From Dipteris shenzhenensis (taxonomy: Eukaryota; Polypodiophyta; Polypodiopsida; Gleicheniales): DNA of 64,000 nucleotides. Positions within the stretch are counted from its first letter, which is position 1. Every line of letters begins with the position of its first letter. Positions 34,488-45,240 of the stretch are shown piece after piece. The stretch lies in NCBI GenBank assembly GCA_047967505.1, contig CM106538.1. The stretch is one strand, 5' to 3'. Below the pieces are notes generated by a model, which worked only from the letters and a program-made list of their open reading frames with translations, was not told the origin of the DNA and searched no databases. Position numbers and translations under genes: made by a program.

Positions 34488-35014
34488 TGTTAAAGAGGTA
34501 GTTAATGTAACTACTTTTGAACGTGATACAATGTACCAACTACCAACCTCTTTTGAGAGGAGAATGTATGCAATTTTGGGACTCGCAATTTTTGAGAGTT
34601 CGAGATTCTAAATGTTGCAAGACATGTGTATTCCGAATTACATGTCTGAACAGTTCTGAGTGAATTGAATCTGTTATGTTTGAACTTCCCAATACACTTC
34701 TTCTTACTTGTAGTTTCAATGCGCTTCCTAGGCTTTTGATTTTGCCATATTATCCTATTTTTGTGTGTAGTGGTCCAATATTTGGGCAAGTGAGAGTAGT
34801 CCCATGCCATTCTTACTCCTAAGAACTCACCCATGTGTTCTTTATGGACCAAGGACAATAATCAATGAATATATGCAGTATTACTCTTCTTTCATGTTGT
34901 TCTAGAAGTTGATCAAAAATGTGGAAATTTGTTTTAGAATTTTGCATAGATGATTCTGTATGAAAGATTGAAGGTTTGAATAGGTGGAATTCGGGAATAA
35001 ATCTCTACCTAACA
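34488..35014 (+). repeat. Left LTR of the Gypsy element
   Basis: It starts TGTTAAAGAGG and ends CTACCTAACA. It matches 48393-48718 at both ends (for example ATACAATGTACCAACTACCA and TTTCATGTTGTTCTAGAAG) but holds about 190 bp extra in the middle (about 34675-34860). No primer-binding site can be recognised after it, and a polypurine-like tract precedes it. Confidence 0.8.
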
Positions 35015-35899
35015 CTAGCAATCTTGCGATGTATTGGGCACATGAGGAAGGAAGCGAATGTTTGTGTCGAGTAGCGGTGCACTGGAGCATGAACAAGAAA
35101 CGAGTCGAAGAGGTTTCTGATGGAGTTCGTGTGTGAGCATTGTAGTCAATGTTGCCATAGTGTGGAAGGGTATGCCACTTAAGATGGGTAAAGGGGAGAG
35201 TGCGTTGTCTTTTCACAAGTAAATTCGGATTTTGGAGGACAAAATTTGATACTTGAAAGCTCTTTAACTTAAAGCAGTCCGCCAGGGCAAGGCATCAAAG
35301 AAGCCACAATTGATTTCTCAGTGTCAAGTCACGATACGTGATTTGCAACATCAATTATGTGAATTGCATTGAGAATTGGTGGGTTCACAAGAAGTGGGCG
35401 ACCGTTATTGGGCGCGGGGGGTGCGGCATGTTGATGAGTTTTCATGGATTCCTGGGTGGCAAATGTCGGGCGTGGAGGAAGCTTATGTCTCTCCTTGACA
35501 TGTGGGTCAACTCTATTTCACACGATCCCAAGCAAGGGTTCTTCTTCTGAACAAGGGGCAATTGAGAGGTCACCATTTTTAGATGGAGGCCCAGAGGTCC
35601 CCTTGTTGGAGCAGTTGGTATTCATGAAGGGAGTGAAGATTTGGAAGATCCAAATTGGGTTCCGAGTGATGGATAGTTGGGAGCAAATACTTTGACCAGT
35701 TTGGGTGGAAGGTCCGAGTATCAGGATGCAGATGGTCAAGAACCATTACACACACCGTGGTCTCTATCCAAAGCTTTTATTCAAGCCACCTATGGAAATC
35801 ATGCCGCGGCCAGACTGTATATAGTAGCACAAAACACCAGTTGTCCAAAGCATCCCTGCAGTTATCATGCAGAACCCCAGAGTCCGCTTGGCAAAATTC
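35015..35899 (+). other. Gypsy leader region
   Basis: Sequence between the left LTR and gag. Several short frames lack family resemblance. No initiator-tRNA primer site was seen. Confidence 0.5.
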
Positions 35900-36830
35900 A
35901 ATGGCAAAGAAAAAGAAGACCCTGAGAGCCACATTGGGCAATTTGAGACCCGATGGGTAGCCAGTGGTTTCCAAGGATAGCTTGATGACGAGTGAAGGAG
36001 CAATTTGCAGCCATGTTGGTTAGGAAAGTAATGAACTGGTTTATACGATATGGCATGAATCATTTTCAAGATTATGCTGCATTAAAGCAAGCATTTTTGT
36101 CAAGGTTCCAAAAGGAAAAATCATCGGAAGCGATTCTAAAGAAAGTTCGAGAGATCAAACAGAAGGATCTGTTGGTAGAAGACTATGCCCAGAAGTTCCA
36201 CAATTTGAACTAGAGGCTAGTTGCCACTCAGAGACCTTCGGAGGAGCAACTTGGAGATTACTTTTGTAAAGGGCTGAATAAGTCATTGAGAAATGTGATT
36301 GCTGGAAGAGATACTTTAGTAGACGCAGATGACACTGACAATATGGCAGAGTAGTTGTGCAACGTGTTGAACGAAGATTTGGCATGACTAAAAGGAGATC
36401 TAAGAGAAGCAAAAAGAAAGAATGAGAAGATTTTTATTTGACTCAGATTCGGATAGTGAATCGGATTTCGACAGTGTGAGGAAACAGACTCAAAATCAAA
36501 AGATTCTGCTTGGGATGAGTCTGATGATGAAGACAGCAAGAAAAGCAAGAAGAGAAAGAAGAAAGACAAGAAAAAAAAGTCAAAGGACAAGCCAAGCAAG
36601 AAGGAGAAGCCTTCCTCAGGAGAGGACAAGTTGGAAAAGAAAATCAAAGAGCATCTAAGGAGCATGGGACTTGCTAAACCTGTAATGGAAGAGAAACCCA
36701 AGTGTGAGTTTTGTTCTAAAAAGAACCATGATAGTGCTCATTCTTGGTACAATCCTAATTTTCGAGGGAGATTTCCTTTGCATTTGCAGCTCACTGAAGT
36801 GGCCACACAACCACCTGGAGTTCACTAGGC
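35900..36830 (+). pseudogene. Gypsy Gag (decayed)
   Basis: Plus-strand frames read EQFAAMLVRKVMNWFIRYGM, ALKQAFLSRFQKE and DLLVEDYAQKFHNLN. This is the central capsid signature of Ty3/Gypsy gag (retrotrans_gag: W-x-x-F-x-x-x-F-x-x-x-F). A TAG replaces what is probably a Gln after FHNLN (36211-36213), and RLVATQRPSEEQLGDYF continues. A Lys/Ser-rich linker (36500-36640) is followed by CEFCSKKNHDSAH (36700-36740), a zinc knuckle keeping C-x2-C-x4-H but lacking the last Cys. Capsid protein of the particle, not functional here. Confidence 0.8.
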
Positions 36831-36902
36831 AGCAGCCAATGTCCTTGTAACCCAAGGAAGAAGACGAATTGGGCAATCATCCTCGCTAAATCAATCAAAA
36901 TA

Positions 36903-37069
36903 ATGCTCCTCTGAACTATGCCTATTGTGGAAAGGACGATCACCGACAAGGTCTAGGGTGTGAGTTGTGGCATAAGCATACTGATGCTGATAGAATGCCA
37001 CACCAACCTATCCTACCTTTGGACCATTTCAGAAGTGGGTCCTTGATTTTATGGGTCCAATCAAACCAA
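36903..37069 (+). pseudogene. Gypsy integrase, N-terminal fragment
   Basis: The reading gives CELWHKHTDADRMPHQPILP and, one frame on, KWVLDFMGPIKPTS. These are the C-x-x-C zinc-binding end and the start of the catalytic core (K-W-x-x-D-F-x-G-P-I, first catalytic Asp) of Ty3/Gypsy integrases. The next recognisable residues (IITRFGCP) lie beyond LINE C, so about 50 residues of the core are missing between the two halves. Confidence 0.75.
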
Positions 37070-37085
37070 CATCATAACTAGATTT
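37070..37085. other. LINE C target-site duplication, left copy
   Basis: CATCATAACTAGATTT, identical to 44580-44595. It is followed by a T run (37086-37092), the complement of the LINE C poly(A) tail. Confidence 0.9.
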
Positions 37086-37186
37086 TTTTTTTGCCGAAAA
37101 AACAGTGCTAATTATATTACTTCGAAAACAAGATACAAGAGGTCAGCTTATAGCTGACGGGCTGCGTTCACAAATCGGACACAACC

Positions 37187-40100
37187 CTAAAAGGTAGCAG
37201 AATAAATCATACTCTCACGGAGGGATAAGACGAGTGTGAATGAACAGCCATCGGGGTGGTGAGTAGTGCCACCGAAGGCCCTGCGTAGTCTGCTCGAAGA
37301 AGAGGCCCTGTGTGTCCCAAGCCCGGAGGAAGTGTTTCCGCGTGTTTTCGCTTCTCCTGCCCAGCCCGAGAGTCTCCCTGAATTTGGTCCCACTTGGCCT
37401 CTGAGGGTATGAATAATCTCACTCCAGATCTCCGCCATGATCTGGGCAGTCGATAAGGAGGTGCCACCGAGGATCTGCGCGTAGCGCGAGGTCCAGATGT
37501 GCCACCCTGTAATGCTGCTAATAATCTCCCAGACTGACTGCCTCTCCCGAACTCCTGTATCAGCCTCTGCTAGGTGCTGCGGGATACCCTCGAGCGGCCC
37601 CCACGTCCCCTGTGTGATAAGGAAAGTGGGGTCCTGCCGGCATGCCTCGAATAAGTGATGAAGACCAGGTGCGGTGCTGCACCAACAGAACGCGCCCCAA
37701 GTGATCAATCCTAGCTCTGGTGCTGCGCGAGTAAGAATCCCGAAAGTCCACCTCCACACTTCCTGGGCGCGAGTGCAGCTCCACAGGCAGTGTTTTGGTG
37801 ACTCCTTATCCGCATGGCAAATCTGGCAGCATCCGTCCTGGCCTATCTGTCTCAACCAGCTCCCCACTGGAAGACCTTTGTGGGCAAGAAGCCACAAGAA
37901 GTATGAGATCTTCCGCGGCCGCCAGCTCTCCCACAAGGCCTTCCAGAATGCCTGCAAAAAGAACTTGGAAATACCCTGTGCGTACCAGCTGGGTCGCTGG
38001 GTGGGGGGCGGCTCTGCATCCTCCCAAGAACTCGCCTGCCCAGAGTCGTGCTGTAGGCAAAGAAGGAAGTCGGCCCCTATCCTGTCACAATCTCTGGCCA
38101 CCACCGCTCTCCTGGGTCCCAATCAAGCTCTGACAAGGCCCGCCCCTCCCAGAGCCAAAGACGCCAAAGCTGCATCTGGTCCTGCTCGATGCTAGGGTCG
38201 GTACGCCAGACCTTCCCCAAAAGGCCTACGACCCGAACCCTCTGCCATGGGAGTAGGGGATCGATGAGCGCATCCTCTCTCCTGAGTCGTCCATCCCTAG
38301 AAACCGCGAAGAAGGAGATAGAGGAGTCATCCATACGTCCTGCGATCACCAGTGGGATGCCACGGGGGGTGAACTGTCCCAGCCAGCGGGCGTCACCAGG
38401 CATGAGGACCTGAGGCTCAGGTGGAACCAACCAAACAGCTGGGATCGCGCCGTCGATCTCCGTGCGTCTCGCCTGGGCTCCACGTGCACCTCCAGCTGCG
38501 TCTGCAAGATCAGCCCTCTCCAGATGTCTGTACGTATCCCTCCAAACTCGAAGGGACCGGGCTGGCCCCCTCATCCAGCCGTCCCACCTGATATGTGATC
38601 TCTCCCCCAACTGAAGGCCCTCGGCATCTCTGACCTGACCGTTCCAGATAAGCGGCTGGCGATCGATCTCCTCCTGACAGCTGGGAGGGGACTGAATGAG
38701 ACTGAGGCAGAGCCGCCTCCAAACCATGAGGAGGCTACGAACGAGTGGGGAACGGGGCTGAGTGAGCGGGGCGGAAGTGAAGATCCACCTGAGGGACGGT
38801 AGCCACTCTCCACCTCGGCGCGGGACACAAGAACCGACTCCCTGCTGAAGTAACATCTTCCACGTCTGCCCCCCCGGGGTCAAAAACCGCGGATGACAAG
38901 CTTGCCTAACAAGGCCTGACTCTGAAGCTCTGGATCGATGACCCCCAGGCCACCCTCAGCCTGCGGAAGAATGACTGTCTGCCAAGCAACCCTGGCTCTG
39001 GTATCTCTAAGACCATCCTCCCCGGACCAAAGGAAGTTCCGAACCAACCTCCTGAGCTGTGCCACGCTGGATCTCGAGAAGCACCAGCAGGAAGCCACAT
39101 ACCAAGCCGTGGCTAGGAGGACCTGGTTAACTACCAGGGCACGACCTGCAAGAGAGAGCTTAGTAGTGCTCCAGAAAGCCAGCTTCCGTCAGATGGAGTC
39201 TAGCACCGGGAGAAACTGCTGAGCTGGCGTGATGTCTAGGCCAACCTGAAAGCCAAGGTATCTAGCTGTCTGTCCCCGTGGAATCCATCTGAAACCCAGA
39301 AATCACCCCCACTGAGAACACGCCCCAGGGTCTGTGAGAAAACCAACTGATTTGTTCCAGTTGATTTTCGCACCAGCGGCCGAGCATAAGACCTCCAGGG
39401 CCATCCGCACCCTCTCTAGCATCCTCTCATCGTCCTGGACATAAAGGGCTGTATCATCTGCGTACTCCGAGTCCAAAAGCTCCGTGTCCTCCCGGAGTGG
39501 AAGGCGAACACCCCTGATCCCTGTGGACCTCGCCCGAAGGTAGTAAGTCATGGCCTCGGCGAAGAAGAGAAACAGGTAAGGAGCAAGGGGGCAGCCCTGA
39601 CGCACTGATCTCTCCAAGCTAAAGCGCTCACCCATCCTGCCTCCAATGATGACCCTGCTAGACGCTGTCCTGTACAAAGCTGAGATACCCTGAATCCAAC
39701 CTACCGGGAAACCGAGCCGCTCCAGAGTCCCCTCCAAAAAGGACCAGTCCACTCGATCGTAGGCCTTCTCGAAGTCGAGAAGTAGAATGGCAAGGTGTGA
39801 TCCGCTGTGCTGAGCCCACTCCGCCGCCTCTGAAAAGGTGAAGACATTATCCAGGATACTGCGATCCTGGACAAAGCCTGTCTGAGTGTCATGGATGAGG
39901 TCTGGGAGTAGAGGCCGAACTCTGGCGCTGATCATCTTGGCGAGGATTTTGTAGGCAGTGGTAAGGAGAGTGATCGGACGCCACTGGCGGATCTCCTGTC
40001 TATCTCCGCCCTTCGGGATGAGGCAAATCAGTCCCGAGGAAAGGCTCTCTGGCATCTGACCGCTGCTGAAAATCCCCTGCAGAGCTGCAAGGAGGGGCTG

Positions 40101-41613
40101 ATGGATCTGGTCCCAGAAGGTGGTGAAGAATGCCCGGGATAGCCCATCCTCACCTGGGCATTTCTGTCCGTCGATGGCCATCAAGGCCTCCAACATCTCA
40201 TCCATGGTGAACGGTGCCAACAACGTCGCCTGCATGCTAGGCTGGACCAGGGATGGAATGTGCCTCCACACCTCCTCACGGGCACGACTAGCACGGGGGC
40301 TCCTGCTGGAAGAGGGCCCTGTAGAAGTCAGTGGCCAACCCCAGGACCTCCCCCGGATCCGTAACGATGTGACCATCCGCTGTCCTGAGACTCCGAAGCT
40401 GATCACCTGCAGCTCTCTAGCCATGCGTCCTGAAGAACTCCCTGCACATCCGGTCACCCTTCCGGGCCCAGAAGGAGAGAGAGGCGTGATAGGAAAACTC
40501 TGAGCGACGCTGGAGTGTCTCCTCCAGAAGGGCTCTGGCTCGAAGGGCCTGGATCCGAAGCTCCTCCGAGCCCGGGGAAGCCTGCTGGAGTCGCTGAATG
40601 GAGGCGAGGTCCCTCCGAAGAGCTCTCTCTCTGCCCCACCAATCCTGTCGAACCTGAAGGGCTGCGAGCTAGCAGATCTGCTGGCTGGACTCCTGCAAAG
40701 CCTGCGCAACCGAGTCAACCAGATCCACGCACTCGCCCCAGTCTCTGTCCCAAAGACTGCAAATACTGCTGCACACGTCCACCCTCGAGAAAATGGAGTC
40801 GGGAATCCTGCATGACCGGGGGGGAAGGGTCTGGGCTGCCGAATCTAATGATAGGAGCACAGGCGCATGGTCGGAAAGTGTCGTCCCTGGAACTATACCC
40901 GCCTGACCGCCTCTGCTGATGGCCCAATCACTGACATAAAATCTATCAAGCCTCTCCAGGAGTCTGTCTCCTTCCCTGCGGAAGCCCCATGAGACGTCCA
41001 GGCTCCCGTGCCAACGCCAGAAGGACGGGTCTCTCCAACTGTCCCTCCCTCCTGTCGCGAAGATGAAAGAGTCCCAAGCTGACTGCTCTGCCTGAGCCAT
41101 ACCTGTGAACTCCGAACCTCTGCCCTGCTGGTCCTCCAAGGTCTCCAGATTGTTGAAGTCACCTCCAACAATCCAGGAATCCATGTCTGGAAGAATCCCT
41201 GTAAGTGTCCTCCAAAAGGTGGCTCTGCATCGGAGGTCTGTGGAAGCATAAATGTTGAGGATTCCTATTTTGGATCCCTCCAAATCCAGGCCTACCCAAA
41301 GGGCCCTGCCTGGGATCAACGTGCCATGACCGAAAACTCCCTGGGCTAACTGCTCGCACACGGAGGTACAAACACCCCCACTCCTCCCCTGTGCGCCGAT
41401 CGAGGGCTCCCAATAAGTGTAGGAACGTCCAAGGAGAACCTTCCCGCAGCTACGGGAATGAGCCGCAGAAAGCTTGTGCTCCTGGAGCAGAAGTACATCC
41501 AAACGACCAATCACTGCAGGCTGAAGTTCCTGTCGCAAAATGAGCTTCCTGGGACCACGGGTGCCAGAAGAGTGAAACCCGTTCACATTCCAGGATACGA
41601 GGTGTAGGCTCAT
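37187..41613 (-). pseudogene. LINE C ORF2: endonuclease, reverse transcriptase, C-terminal zinc domain
   Basis: ORF2 starts at ATG 41613-41611. Endonuclease domain (41613-40669): SWNVNGF, LLLQEHK, NIYAS, GGDFNNLE, DRFYVSD and LSDHAPV, all active-site blocks of the APE-type nuclease. TAG at 40669-40671 and a second stop near 40420 lie in the linker. RT (about 40300-39303): CPGEDGLS, QWRPITLL, LLLDFEKAYDRVDW, RQGCPLAPYLF, EYADDTALY and INWNKSVGF, with the catalytic Y-A-D-D intact. Post-RT region (39300-38077): LSLAGRALVVNQVLL, FLWSGED, AEGGLGVID. C-terminus (38122-37187): PRKISYFLWLLAHKGLP and CCQICHADKESPKHCLWSC, the zf-RVT zinc module. About four frame breaks separate the domains, so the copy is inactive. 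Confidence 0.9.
41610..41613 (-). promoter_or_regulatory. ATGA overlap of ORF1 stop and ORF2 start
   Basis: On the element strand, ATG (41613-41611) opens ORF2 and TGA (41612-41610) closes ORF1. The ORF2 product begins at once with the endonuclease fold (LVSWNVNG), which supports this start. Such an overlap is typical of coupled termination and reinitiation. Confidence 0.85.
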
Positions 41614-43654
41614 GGAGAGGGATGGGAGGCTGCGAACAACTGTCTGCTCGCGGTCGAAGTCGATGAAGAAGCAGACATATCGGAATGGAGGCGCTGCCGC
41701 TTATGAGAAGGTTTGGAGGGGGAGACGGGGTCGTCCTGCCCGTTCTTCAACACCTTCAGCAAAGGCGAGAGGTCTTTGGTGCCATGAGCAAATGCTTTCT
41801 CGAGCCAGCTCGAGATCTCTGAAGTGGTCATCCCATAGAAGGTTCGGAGTTTCTGAGGGGACCAAGCTCTAACATCCTGGGGGAGGGGCCATGACAGGGG
41901 AGGTCTGAGGATCACAATCAGTCGGAAGCGTTTGGCGGCACAACGCCACCGCAGGCGCACATCGCCCTCGGACCACTGAGTCTCGAGAAGCTGCCCACCG
42001 GACGGGCCTATCCAGGAGCAAACCTGGGCGTGTGTCTGCTCTCTGAGAGCCTCCCAAACCGAGTCGTCTGTCCAGGTCTCGGTGCCATCGCTGAGGAACG
42101 TGAAAGCGAAGCTAGGGCCATCCCTAGGGACCAAGGCGACAATCTTCCCATCCGCCCCTTTGCGGAGCAGGAAGATACTGATGTCGAGACAAGCCGGGAA
42201 GGTCCCAAGGTCGGCCACATCCAAGTAGTCCCAGGGACCAGATCTGTAAAAGTCTCGAGGAAGCTCTCTCTCCTGAAGCTGAGACCCATCAGAGTCTGCC
42301 ACTGAGGGGCTAGCGGACAGGGAAGCCTGCTCCAGTGGTGGTGTAGACTCCGGGTGTCCTGCCAGCGGGGGGGAGGGGGAGGAGGCTGAGGGGTAGGTGA
42401 CTCGGACTCCACGGAGGCGACTAGCGGAGGAGGTGGAGGAGGAGGAGCGGGGGCTGCCCTCGGCTGGGAAGCCGACGGTGCAGCTAACTCTGTTGGAGAG
42501 TCGAGGGGGACGGGGGGGGGGGGGGGGGGGATGGGGATGCATCTGGAACTGGGGCTGAGAGGGAGGAGGAGGAGACTGAGGAAGAAGAGGTGGGGGCTGA
42601 AGCTGCGGGTCGGACGAAGGGGGGGGAAACTGGGGAAGGGGCTGGGACTGAGTGGAAAGGAGCGGGGGAGCGGGAGAGAGGGGGATCTGAGGCTGTGAAG
42701 GGCGGGCTGCCGTCGAAGAAGAAGCTCTCCCAGGTCCCTGGGGCGGCTGCCTGTCAGGTCTCTGGGGTGCTGCTGCAGGAAGGGTAACCTCTGCCTCCTT
42801 GCCTTTATCCGAAATCGTCTTGTTCTTTCCTCTTTTCCTTCTAACCTCGGTCCAACCGCCCACTAACTCTGGACCGGACTCCGGCTGCCTCGGCTCCTCC
42901 TGATGTGGCTGTCCGGGGGGGGCGGGGGCGGAGGGGGCGGGGGCGGGGGCGGGGGGGGTCGAGACGAGCTGGCGAAACGTGGACAGCAGCCGCCAAGTGC
43001 CCAAAGCCGTGGCACCTCAGGCACTGCTGACCTGGCTGTCCGGTGACTATCATGCTCTGGGTGATGCTGCCGGCATCTGTCACGATCTCGATCACTGCAG
43101 GGAGAGTCGCAGGATCTGCCACAGCCACACGGACTCGGGGGGCTCCTGCCGTAGTCACCGCGTCGGCGAAAGTGTCGTGCATAACCCAGCCAAAGTGGGA
43201 GCCCAAGTCCCTGACAATCGGCCACAGCTCAGCAGCAAGACCTGGAAAAACTAGTGTCACTGGGTGGCGAGGTATACGGAACCGAACATCAAAATCCGCT
43301 GCGCTGAATCCACGGTACCACGGGACTATCATGATAATCTTTCCATCCACCGATGTGGGGGAACCGGCAATCAGGTTGCTCGCAGCTTTCTCATTGGAGA
43401 GTTTGAGCCAGAAGATGCCCCTTCCCATAAGGGCCACCTCCTCAATATGGCCATCCTCTAGCAGGAGAGTGGCAGTCCCTCATGGCTGATCTAGAGGGAG
43501 AGTGTCCAATGACTCTACCGTAAACAGAGGTACGGGCAAAGTCAATGGCAACCTCCTGAACACGAGATGATTGTTGCTCTGTCAGGATAACGCGGTAGGC
43601 ATCTGGAGAGGGAGGGTCCGACTGGGCCTCCGGATCCGGGCAGGGAGCCGCCAT
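41610..43654 (-). pseudogene. LINE C ORF1: RNA-binding protein with unusual C-terminal domain
   Basis: It starts at ATG 43654 (MAAPCPDPEAQ). The N-terminal DUF4283-like part reads YGRVIGHS, then RGIFWLKLSNEKAASNLI and KIIMIVPWYRGF. CLRCHGFGHLAACC (about 42975-43020) is a C-x2-C-x4-H-x4-C knuckle once a frameshift in the following C run is allowed for. A Pro-rich linker of about 170 residues contains a homopolymer run at about 42508-42531. A further folded-looking domain of about 200 residues (about 42260-41660) follows, from YRSGPWDYLDVADLG to LRTFYGMTTSEISSWLEKAF, which I do not recognise. Lesions: a frameshift near 43500, a TGA near 43480 and a frameshift near 42950. The stop TGA overlaps the ORF2 start. 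Confidence 0.8.
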
Positions 43655-44560
43655 ACCGCCAAGACTAACTGCAAGCTTCCGATGAGGAAAAGGCTGCCAC
43701 CCAAAAAGGGGGTCGAAGCGGGAGGGTGGAGCCTGGGTGTGGAGAGGACGGTTGCGGAGGCGGAAGGTGGAGAGAATGGAGGGCGGAGGACGGAGGGGCG
43801 AAACGGAAGGCAGGGAGGCGGGGGTGACGCGGGGGGAGTGGGGGCGGAGAGCTGGTGAAGTGAGGAGGCGGTGGGAGCGGGGTGAGGCGGGGCGGGGCGG
43901 AAGGGAGGGGGTGGCGGGATGGAGGAGTGGAGCGGAAGGGCGGGCGAGGCGGAGTGAGGGGGCGGGGGGTTCGGGGGCGGGGGGCGGGGTGAAGGGTGCG
44001 GGGTGCGGGGAAGACGGGGGCGGAAGGGCGGGGGGGGGGGCGGGGGTTGGTGTGGCGAGGGGGCGGAGAGGTGAAGCGAAGGGCGGGGAGAGCGGAATGG
44101 AGGCGGGGGGGGCGGGTGAAGCGAGGGGGGTCGGGAGGGTGAGGCTGCGTGGCGAGAGGGGGGGTGAGGTGAAGCGAGGGGGGGTTGCGTGAGTCGAGGT
44201 GAGGCGGAAGGGGGCGGGGTGGAAGGGAGCGGAGAGGCGAGGGGGCGGCTGAGACGAGGGAGGGGGGTGAGAGCGGAGGCGAGGGGCGGCGAGGGAGAGG
44301 CGAGGTGGAGGGAGCGGAGGGACGAGGTGGAGGGGAGCGGAGAGGCGAGAGGGCGGCGAGGGGGGTGAGAGCGGAGGCGAGGGGCGCAGCGAGGTGGGTG
44401 GCGGGTGAGGGGGAGGGGGGGCGGGGGGCGAGGGCGGAGGGGCAGGGGGTGGGGGTGGTCGAGGCGAGGGGAGGAGCTAGGGGGGGGAGGTAGAGCTAGT
44501 GGTGGGGGGGGAGGGGAAGCTTGCAGGAGCACTCCGAAGTTGGGAGTTTTCTACCAAATC
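43655..44560 (-). promoter_or_regulatory. LINE C 5' UTR / presumed internal promoter, extreme C-rich strand
   Basis: About 0.9 kb nearly free of T on the plus strand, with dense G runs (many G4-capable tracts) and degenerate repeats such as GCGGAGAGGCGAG and GAGAGCGGAGGCGAGGGGC (about 44225-44300 and 44335-44390). On the element strand it is C-rich. LINEs carry their promoter in the 5' UTR, so this is the likely promoter (inference). The long Pro/Ser-rich frame through it is a compositional artefact. Confidence 0.55.
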
Positions 44561-44579
44561 ATGTCATAGTAAGCCAATC

Positions 44580-45240
44580 CATCATAACTAGATTTGGATG
44601 TCCGATAGAGATAGTCTCGGATCTGGGTGTTCAATTATGAATAAGGTGATGAAGAAGTTAACAGCTACTACACACATGATTGTTCTTAAAAAATCAACTA
44701 CTTATTACCCTCAAACTAATGGTCAAGCGTAGAATTTCAAGAAAACTGGAAAGAGGATACTGAGGAGAACTATGCAGAGAATAGGACTGATTGGGGTCAA
44801 AAGTTGCACTCTACACTTTGGGCATTTCAGACATCCTATAGGGTGACAACTGAGATGACACCATTCCAATTAGTCTATGGTTGTGAAGCAGCGGTCCTTA
44901 TGGAGTTTATTGTACCCTAGCCTTTGGGTAGCATCAAAGAATAGATTGTCTCCGGAAGAATCTGTGAATTGCAAAATTTAGCAATTACAAAGAAGACAGG
45001 CCTGGATTAACAAGAACATCAAGTTTAAGGTCTTTCGCAAAGGAGATTTAGTTCTAATGTTCAATTCCAAGTTGGGACCCAGACTAGGAAAGCTCAAATT
45101 AAGGTATGATGGTCCTTACAAAATTATGGATGTATTGGGGAAGGTACTTTCAAGTTGGAAGATATGTATGGGAATGTTTTACCAAAGTTGGTTAATGGTT
45201 TTCATCTGAAACCATATGTTGCACCCATGCCATGGACACA
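44580..45240 (+). pseudogene. Gypsy integrase, core and C-terminal part
   Basis: It begins with the right copy of the LINE C target duplication (44580-44595), which encodes part of IITRFGCPIEIVSDLGVQF-type sequence holding the second catalytic Asp. YYPQTNGQA follows where the Glu block is expected, with TAG after it. Later frames give LHSTLWAF, MTPFQLVYG, FKVFRKGDLVLMF and LRYDGPYKI, the GPY/F-type C-terminal domain, and GNVLPKLVNGFHLKPY. Two or three frame breaks. It completes the fragment at 36903-37069. Confidence 0.8.

Larger units (their letters stand above)
37086..44579 (-). mobile_element. GC-rich full-length LINE ('LINE C', L1-like)
   Basis: A 7.5-kb non-LTR retrotransposon bounded by 16-bp perfect target duplications, with a short poly(A) tail on its own strand (T run at 37083-37092). 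It has a C-rich 5' UTR of roughly 0.9 kb, ORF1, ORF2 and a 3' UTR of about 94 bp. Its base composition is far more GC- and CpG-rich than all flanking DNA. The full length, perfect duplication and retained CpG indicate a young insertion. Even so, ORF1 and ORF2 each carry a few frameshifts and stops. It interrupts the Gypsy integrase. Confidence 0.93.

Noticed and set aside
40310-40718. N-terminal 130 codons of the long open frame 40718-39303 as part of LINE C RT
   Set aside because: The residues do not match LINE RT; the true coding frame for this stretch is the endonuclease-linker frame, and a frameshift near 40310 joins them.
42508-42531. Long G run as a biological signal
   Set aside because: It lies in the Pro-rich linker of LINE C ORF1 and could equally be a slippage or sequencing artefact; it should not be over-read.
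43582-44532. 316-codon minus-strand open frame, Pro/Ser/Leu-rich
   Set aside because: It runs through the C-rich 5' UTR of LINE C, where stops are rare for compositional reasons, and overlaps the start of ORF1 in another frame. No domain is present.
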